Translations under genes and position numbers: made by a program | Source: Buchnera aphidicola (Macrosiphum gaurae) | GTDB taxonomy: Bacteria > Pseudomonadota > Gammaproteobacteria > Enterobacterales > Enterobacteriaceae | Assembly: GCF_005080965.1 (NCBI RefSeq) | Contig: NZ_CP034867.1 | Location: 1-64,000 of the forward strand | Direction of reading: 5' to 3' | DNA: 64,000 bases | The notes under the pieces: generated by a model | The model's database searches: none | Told to the model about the DNA's origin: nothing | Seen by the model: the letters and a program-made list of their open reading frames with translations, nothing else | Part shown: one piece after another, positions 58,899 through 64,000 of the stretch | Numbering within the stretch: position 1 is the first letter of the stretch | Layout of the letters: each line of letters begins with the position of its first letter

Positions 58899-60734
58899 TT
58901 AATCGTCTAAAAAACTACGCAATACTTCTGATCTGCTTGGATGACGTAGTTTGCGAAGCGCTTTTGCTTCTATTTGACGTATTCTTTCACGAGTAACATC
59001 AAATTGTTTACCAACTTCTTCTAGGGTATGATCAGTGTTCATGTCTATCCCAAATCGCATACGTAAAACTTTTGCTTCGCGAGCTGTAAGACCTGATAAG
59101 ACATCATGAGTAGCTGAACGTAAACTTTCAGATGTAGCAGAATCTAATGGTAATTCTAAAGTGGTATCTTCAATAAAATCACCTAAATGTGAATCATCAT
59201 CATCTCCAATAGGTGTTTCCATAGAGATAGGTTCCTTGGCGATTTTTAAGACTTTTCTAATTTTATCTTCAGGAATAAGCATTTTTTCAGATAATTCTTC
59301 TGGAGTCGGTTCTCGACCTATTTCTTGTAACATTTGTCTAGAAATACGGTTGAGTTTATTAATGGTTTCAATCATGTGTACTGGAATACGAATAGTACGG
59401 GCCTGATCAGCAATAGATCTTGTAATCGCTTGTCGAATCCACCAAGTTGCATAAGTTGAAAATTTGTAACCCCGACGATATTCAAATTTATCTACAGCTT
59501 TCATTAGACCAATGTTTCCTTCTTGAATTAAATCTAGAAATTGTAGTCCTCTATTTGTATACTTTTTTGCAATGGAAATAACTAATCTTAAATTAGCTTC
59601 TACCATTTCTTTTTTTGCTCGTCTGGCTTTTGATTCTCCAATAGACATTCTTTTGTTGATATCTTTTACTTGTTCAATAGTTAAACCAGTTTCTTCTTCT
59701 ATTTTAATTAATTTTTCCACACTGATAAAAACAGCTTCTTTGACTTTTTTTAAATTTTCAGACCATGGTTGATTTGTATTTTGTTCTTTTATAAACCAAA
59801 GATTATTAATCTTTTTTACCGGGAAAATTTTAATAAAATTTTTTTTTGGCATTTTGCATGTTTCAACACATAATTTTATAATAATTCTTTCTTGAGTTCG
59901 TACTCTTTCCATCATATGTCTCATATTATTAACTAAATGATCAAATTGTTTAGGAACCAATCTAAATTGTTTAAAAACTTCTGAAAGATTATAAATTTCT
60001 AATAATGCGTCTTTATGTGTTCTATTTTTATTTTTAATTATGTTATTTGTATTATTATATTGTATACGTAATTCAGTAAATTTTTCACTAGCTAATTCCG
60101 GATCAATACTATGATCATCTTCATGGTCTTCTTGATTATCTTCCCCTTCTTCATTATTTTGATCTTCATCTAGAAGTTCAGAACCTATATGAATAGCGGC
60201 GGGAGAAAAAATTTCTTCTGCATTTGGATCCACAAAACCTGTTATTATATCTGATAATCGTATCTGACCAGTTTTAACTCGATCGTATTGTTCTAGAAGA
60301 TACGTAATAGCTTCTGGATATTCTGATACTGAGCATTGAACTTGATTAATACCTTCTTCAATACGTTTAGCTATATCAATTTCTCCTTCTCGTGTAAGTA
60401 ATTCTACAGTACCCATTTCTCTCATATACATTCGTACGGGATCAGTAGTTCGCCCTAATTCAGACTCTACACTAGATAGTACTTGTGTTGCTGCTTCAAC
60501 TGCATCCTCGTCTGTATCTGTATTAATTTCATTTAATATCAAATCGTCAGCATCAGGTGCTTCTTCAACTACTGGAATGCCCATATCGTTAATCATCTGA
60601 ATGATATCATCGATTTGTTCAGAATCAATAATATCTTCTGGTAAATGATCATTAACTTCAGAATAGGTTAAATACCCTTGCTCCTTACCATGTGTAACAA
60701 GTAGCTTAAGTTGCGACTGTGGGTTTTGATCCAT
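58899..60734 (-). CDS. rpoD: Primary sigma factor sigma-70
   Basis: RpoD directs RNA polymerase to housekeeping promoters. The protein has 611 residues (613 in E. coli). Region 1.1 (N-terminal 80 residues), the acidic non-conserved insert near 195-225, region 2 ([22 protein letters not shown], then the [17 protein letters not shown] promoter-melting stretch) and region 4.2 ([26 protein letters not shown]) are all present. It is the third gene of the macromolecular-synthesis operon rpsU-dnaG-rpoD. Confidence 0.98.
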   Translation of the reverse strand: MDQNPQSQLKLLVTHGKEQGYLTYSEVNDHLPEDIIDSEQIDDIIQMINDMGIPVVEEAPDADDLILNEINTDTDEDAVEAATQVLSSVESELGRTTDPVRMYMREMGTVELLTREGEIDIAKRIEEGINQVQCSVSEYPEAITYLLEQYDRVKTGQIRLSDIITGFVDPNAEEIFSPAAIHIGSELLDEDQNNEEGEDNQEDHEDDHSIDPELASEKFTELRIQYNNTNNIIKNKNRTHKDALLEIYNLSEVFKQFRLVPKQFDHLVNNMRHMMERVRTQERIIIKLCVETCKMPKKNFIKIFPVKKINNLWFIKEQNTNQPWSENLKKVKEAVFISVEKLIKIEEETGLTIEQVKDINKRMSIGESKARRAKKEMVEANLRLVISIAKKYTNRGLQFLDLIQEGNIGLMKAVDKFEYRRGYKFSTYATWWIRQAITRSIADQARTIRIPVHMIETINKLNRISRQMLQEIGREPTPEELSEKMLIPEDKIRKVLKIAKEPISMETPIGDDDDSHLGDFIEDTTLELPLDSATSESLRSATHDVLSGLTAREAKVLRMRFGIDMNTDHTLEEVGKQFDVTRERIRQIEAKALRKLRHPSRSEVLRSFLDD

Positions 60735-60900
60735 AATACGGTATCCAGATTCTATTAATTTAATGAATATTAATTGACTGATTTGTCAATAATGAATAAT
60801 AAAATTATCTTAAATTTTTAAATATATTAAAAAAGTATTTTTAATTTTTAAAATATTAATATATATTTAATTACTATTAAATCTTTTAAAGAAATTAGTG

Positions 60901-62634
60901 CTATTTTTTTGATAATGCTTTATTAATAGACCAGATTTCTTTTTTTTCTCTCATTTTTAATCCCTTTATTCTTTCTTTAGAAATAAGATATTCTTGTCTT
61001 TTTTCAAGGATTTTATCATATATATTCATTAGTAAATCCAAAAACATATTTTGGATTTCTTTTTGAATTATCATATGATCCCATCTTGCTAAAATTTTTA
61101 AAACATTAATTATTTTAGTATTTCTATATAATTCTAGTAGTTGACCTGTTTTAATATTAGGATTATCAAGACATGTCTGTAATATTTCTAAAAAAATAGG
61201 TAGGCCTTTTATTTTTAAATTTTTAAATTTTGTTATCGAAGGAGCTATTTTTGCTAAACTAGGATTTTGTATAAGTAGTCCTATCAGAGTGCGCATTGGA
61301 GTACGCTTGATTTGAAATGGTATTTTTTTGGTGTATTTAATTTCTTTTTCATATAAAAATTTTTCGAATTGATTATCATCCAAAATTCCTATCATTCTAG
61401 CTAATATTTGACGCAAATAAATTCTTATCGTATCACTGGAAATAGTATTTATTAAAGGTAAAGCACGTGCGCTTAAATAAAATTTATCATCATTAGATGA
61501 TAAGTTAACATTTTTTAATATGTTTTTAAAAAAAAATTTTGACATAGTAATTGCATTTTTTATTCGCATTTGAAATTTTTCTGTACCTTCTTTGCGAATA
61601 ATTGAATCAGGATCTTCGTTATCAGGTAACAAGAGAAATTTTAAGGTTTTTTTATCTGATATGTATGGCAAAGCCTTTTTTAAAGTTTGCCAAGCAGCAT
61701 TTTTCCCTGCATCATCACCATCATAGCAGTATATAATCACATCTGTGTTTTGAAAAAGAATCTGAATATGTTCACTTGTTGTTGAAGTTCCTAAGGTAGA
61801 AACTACATAATTAATATTATATTGTGTTAATGTTATAACATCAATGTATCCTTCAACAACCAATAAATATGTAGGTTTTAAACATTTTTTTTTAACTTGA
61901 TATAATCCATAAATTTGTTTTCTTTTATGAAAAATATCTGTTTCAGGTGAATTAAGATATTTTGGTAAATTATTATTTAATGAACGACCTCCGAAAGCAA
62001 TAATTCTTCCATGGTAATCTTGTATAGGAAATATTATACGTCCTTGAAATCGATCGTATATATATCCCTTTTTACTAACAGAAATTATATTGTAAGTTAA
62101 TAGTTCTTGTTCAAATTCTTTATTTATGTTTAGTTTTTTATGAAAGTTATTCCAGCTTGAACTAGAAAAGCCAATTAAAAAACGATCAATCATGTTTTTA
62201 TTAATACCTCTTTTAGCTAAATATTGATTAGCTATATCAGTAAAATTTATATTTTTTTTGTATAATTTACATATTCTTTCCATCAATAAATACAGTTTTT
62301 GTTTTCTAAAATAAAAATTATTTGATGCTGTGTTTTCAAATGGCATGGTAATACCATGCATTATAGCAAGCTCTTCAATGGTTTCTATAAAACTTAAATT
62401 TTCATACTGTATTAAAAAGTCAATGGCATTACCATGTGCATTACATCCAAAACAATAGTAAAATTGTTTTTCATAACTTACAGTAAAAGATGGAGTTTTA
62501 TCATTATGAAAAGGACAGTTAGTTTGATAATTTTTACCATTTTTTTTTAATGTTAGACGTGCATGAATTAATTCTACAATATTAGTTCGACATAGTAGTT
62601 CGGTGATAAAATATTTAGGTATTTTCCCAGACAT
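60901..62634 (-). CDS. dnaG: DNA primase
   Basis: DnaG makes RNA primers for replication. From ATG 62634 the protein has 577 residues and begins [20 protein letters not shown], aligned with E. coli (581). A TTG at 62646 would add four residues. The N-terminal zinc finger [13 protein letters not shown] with [11 protein letters not shown] is near 40-66. The TOPRIM domain contains [11 protein letters not shown] and [14 protein letters not shown], and the C-terminal helicase-binding domain is complete but divergent. It is second in the rpsU-dnaG-rpoD operon, 79 bases after rpsU. Confidence 0.96.
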   Translation of the reverse strand: MSGKIPKYFITELLCRTNIVELIHARLTLKKNGKNYQTNCPFHNDKTPSFTVSYEKQFYYCFGCNAHGNAIDFLIQYENLSFIETIEELAIMHGITMPFENTASNNFYFRKQKLYLLMERICKLYKKNINFTDIANQYLAKRGINKNMIDRFLIGFSSSSWNNFHKKLNINKEFEQELLTYNIISVSKKGYIYDRFQGRIIFPIQDYHGRIIAFGGRSLNNNLPKYLNSPETDIFHKRKQIYGLYQVKKKCLKPTYLLVVEGYIDVITLTQYNINYVVSTLGTSTTSEHIQILFQNTDVIIYCYDGDDAGKNAAWQTLKKALPYISDKKTLKFLLLPDNEDPDSIIRKEGTEKFQMRIKNAITMSKFFFKNILKNVNLSSNDDKFYLSARALPLINTISSDTIRIYLRQILARMIGILDDNQFEKFLYEKEIKYTKKIPFQIKRTPMRTLIGLLIQNPSLAKIAPSITKFKNLKIKGLPIFLEILQTCLDNPNIKTGQLLELYRNTKIINVLKILARWDHMIIQKEIQNMFLDLLMNIYDKILEKRQEYLISKERIKGLKMREKKEIWSINKALSKK

Positions 62635-62661
62635 GTAGTTTTGCAATTATATAATTTATTT

Positions 62662-62690
62662 CCGTTCTTAAAAAAGAACGGCTTTTTTTA
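62662..62690. terminator. Hairpin between rpsU and dnaG
   Basis: CCGTTCTT (62662-62669) pairs perfectly with AAGAACGG (62674-62681) around AAAA. It lies where E. coli has the internal terminator that lowers dnaG output relative to rpsU. The T-run (62683-62689) is on the plus strand, so for the minus-strand operon the stem is preceded by A and followed by AAATAAATTAT, which is not typical for termination. It may act as an RNA-processing or stabilising stem. Confidence 0.5.
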
Positions 62691-62713
62691 GTTATTTTTT
62701 TACTAAAATATAT

Positions 62714-62929
<216 letters not shown>

Positions 62930-63103
62930 TCAAAATTTACCTCAATTATCTACTTTTATGAAATAAAATATTATCAAAATATATTTAAAACAATAGATCC
63001 TATATCAATGAGTATTATATTGTAAAGTATCATTTTTTATGTTTAATATAGTTTTAATAAAATTTTTCAAAATTATGTTATTTAGAATAACATTAATTAA
63101 AAA

Positions 63104-63133
63104 TTGATGTAAAATGTATTTTTCTTATATAAA
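63104..63133 (+). promoter_or_regulatory. Probable promoter of tsaD
   Basis: TTGATG (63104-63109) and TATAAA (63128-63133), 18 bases apart, end 24 bases before the tsaD start in the rpsU-tsaD divergent gap (62930-63157). A perfect 8-bp inverted repeat with a 3-base centre (63075-63093) lies just upstream of the -35 element. Confidence 0.5.
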
Positions 63134-63157
63134 ACTTTAATGTATAGGTGCAAATTT

Positions 63158-64000
63158 ATGAGAATATTAGGTATTGAAACTTCTTGCGATGATACAGGTA
63201 TAGCAATTTATGATAGTAAAGAAGGATTGTTAATCAATGAAGTGTATAACCAAAGAAATTTGCATAATATGTATGGAGGTGTTGTTCCAGAATTAGCATC
63301 GCGAGAACATCTGACTGCAATGATTATTTTATTAAAAAAAATATTTAGAAATAAAAGTATTACTGAATGTATTAATATAATTGCTTACACTGCTGGTCCT
63401 GGTTTAGTCGGTTCATTATTAGTAGGTGCTACATTCGCATGTTCATTAGGACTGTCTTTAAATATACCTGTCCTTCCCGTTAATCATATCGAGGCGCATT
63501 TATTATCACCAATGTTAAATTTTAAATCCATTAAGTTTCCATTTATTGCATTACTAGTATCTGGGAAACACACACAAATTATTGGTGCTCATAAATTTGG
63601 TAAATATGAAATACTTGGAAATTGTTTAGATGATGCAGCTGGTGAGGCATTTGATAAGACAGCAAAATTATTAGGATTAAAATATCCAGGTGGTGCCGAG
63701 TTATCTAAATTAGCATGTAACGGGATTGAAGATTATTGCTATTTTCCCAGACCCATGATACATCATTCTAGTTTAAATTTTAGTTTTTCGGGTTTAAAGA
63801 CTTTTGTAGCTCAAAAAATTAATAAATGCAATCAAAGTATACAAGAAAAAGCTAATATTGCAAGAGCTTTTGAAGATGCAGTAATTGATGTATTATTAAT
63901 TAAAACTAAAAAAGCGTTAAAAAAACAAAAATGGAAACGTTTAGTTATAGCAGGTGGCGTTAGTGCAAACTATAATTTACGTGAAAAATCTGAAAAAATG
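63158..64000 (+). CDS. tsaD: tRNA threonylcarbamoyladenosine transferase subunit TsaD (cut by window end)
   Basis: TsaD (YgjD, Gcp) transfers threonylcarbamoyl to A37 of tRNAs reading ANN codons, with TsaB and TsaE. The first 281 codons are present; the family has about 337 residues, so about 55 are beyond the window. The start MRILGIETSCDDTGIAIYD is conserved, the metal-binding His110-x3-His114 is in NHIEAHLL, and the DDAAGEAFDKTAKLLGL block follows. The usual SGGHT loop reads SGKHT here (Lys137). It is divergent from rpsU as in E. coli. AGGTG precedes the ATG. Confidence 0.96.
   Translation, partial: MRILGIETSCDDTGIAIYDSKEGLLINEVYNQRNLHNMYGGVVPELASREHLTAMIILLKKIFRNKSITECINIIAYTAGPGLVGSLLVGATFACSLGLSLNIPVLPVNHIEAHLLSPMLNFKSIKFPFIALLVSGKHTQIIGAHKFGKYEILGNCLDDAAGEAFDKTAKLLGLKYPGGAELSKLACNGIEDYCYFPRPMIHHSSLNFSFSGLKTFVAQKINKCNQSIQEKANIARAFEDAVIDVLLIKTKKALKKQKWKRLVIAGGVSANYNLREKSEKM

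Overview
The window is chromosomal DNA of Buchnera aphidicola, the obligate gammaproteobacterial endosymbiont of aphids, probably from an Aphidinae-type host. The exact strain cannot be named from sequence alone. The evidence is very low GC in both genes and spacers, enterobacterial protein sequences shortened only at their ends, tight gene packing without mobile elements, and E. coli-like operons from which single genes have been deleted. It appears to start at the conventional zero point of Buchnera chromosomes, just upstream of mnmG.

Layout. 1-8.8 kb: mnmG and the ATP synthase operon atpBEFHAGDC (+). 8.9-13.9 kb: gyrB, dnaN, dnaA (-), with recF gone. 14.3-18.1 kb: rpmH, rnpA, yidC, mnmE (+), then tRNA-Phe (-). 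18.3-20.5 kb: groESL behind a recognisable sigma-32 promoter and before a strong terminator. 21-25.9 kb: efp, dnaTC, rsmD, ftsY, rpoH. 26-29.3 kb: glmU-glmS (-). 29.4-33.6 kb: yigL, metR, metE. 33.7-35.7 kb: purH, HU. 36.3-48.8 kb: the large transcription/translation block, read on the minus strand as thrU-tyrU-glyT-thrT tRNAs, secE, nusG, rplK, rplA, rplJ, rplL, rpoB, rpoC, with tufB missing. 48.9-57 kb: murB, metF, argE, argCBGH. 57-58.8 kb: yibN, secB, cysE. 58.9-62.9 kb: the macromolecular-synthesis operon rpsU-dnaG-rpoD (-). 63.2 kb to the end: tsaD, cut by the window edge.

The genes cover replication initiation, transcription, translation, protein folding and export, cell-wall precursor synthesis, and the amino-acid provisioning typical of a nutritional symbiont (arginine, methionine, and cysteine through serine acetyltransferase). 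Most regulation is gone, but several cis elements survive: the groE heat-shock promoter, the rplL-rpoB attenuator, an atp promoter, a strong hairpin between atpE and atpF, a tRNA-operon promoter, and a possible MetR site.

I see no CRISPR array, prophage, insertion sequence or secretion/defence island, and no clearly undescribed system. The most unusual feature is rnpA (RNase P protein). It is split by a frameshift in a run of ten A residues, so an essential gene would have to be rescued by slippage at the poly(A) tract, unless the run length is a sequencing error. Comparisons with E. coli are from memory of its sequences and gene order; no alignment or database search was run.
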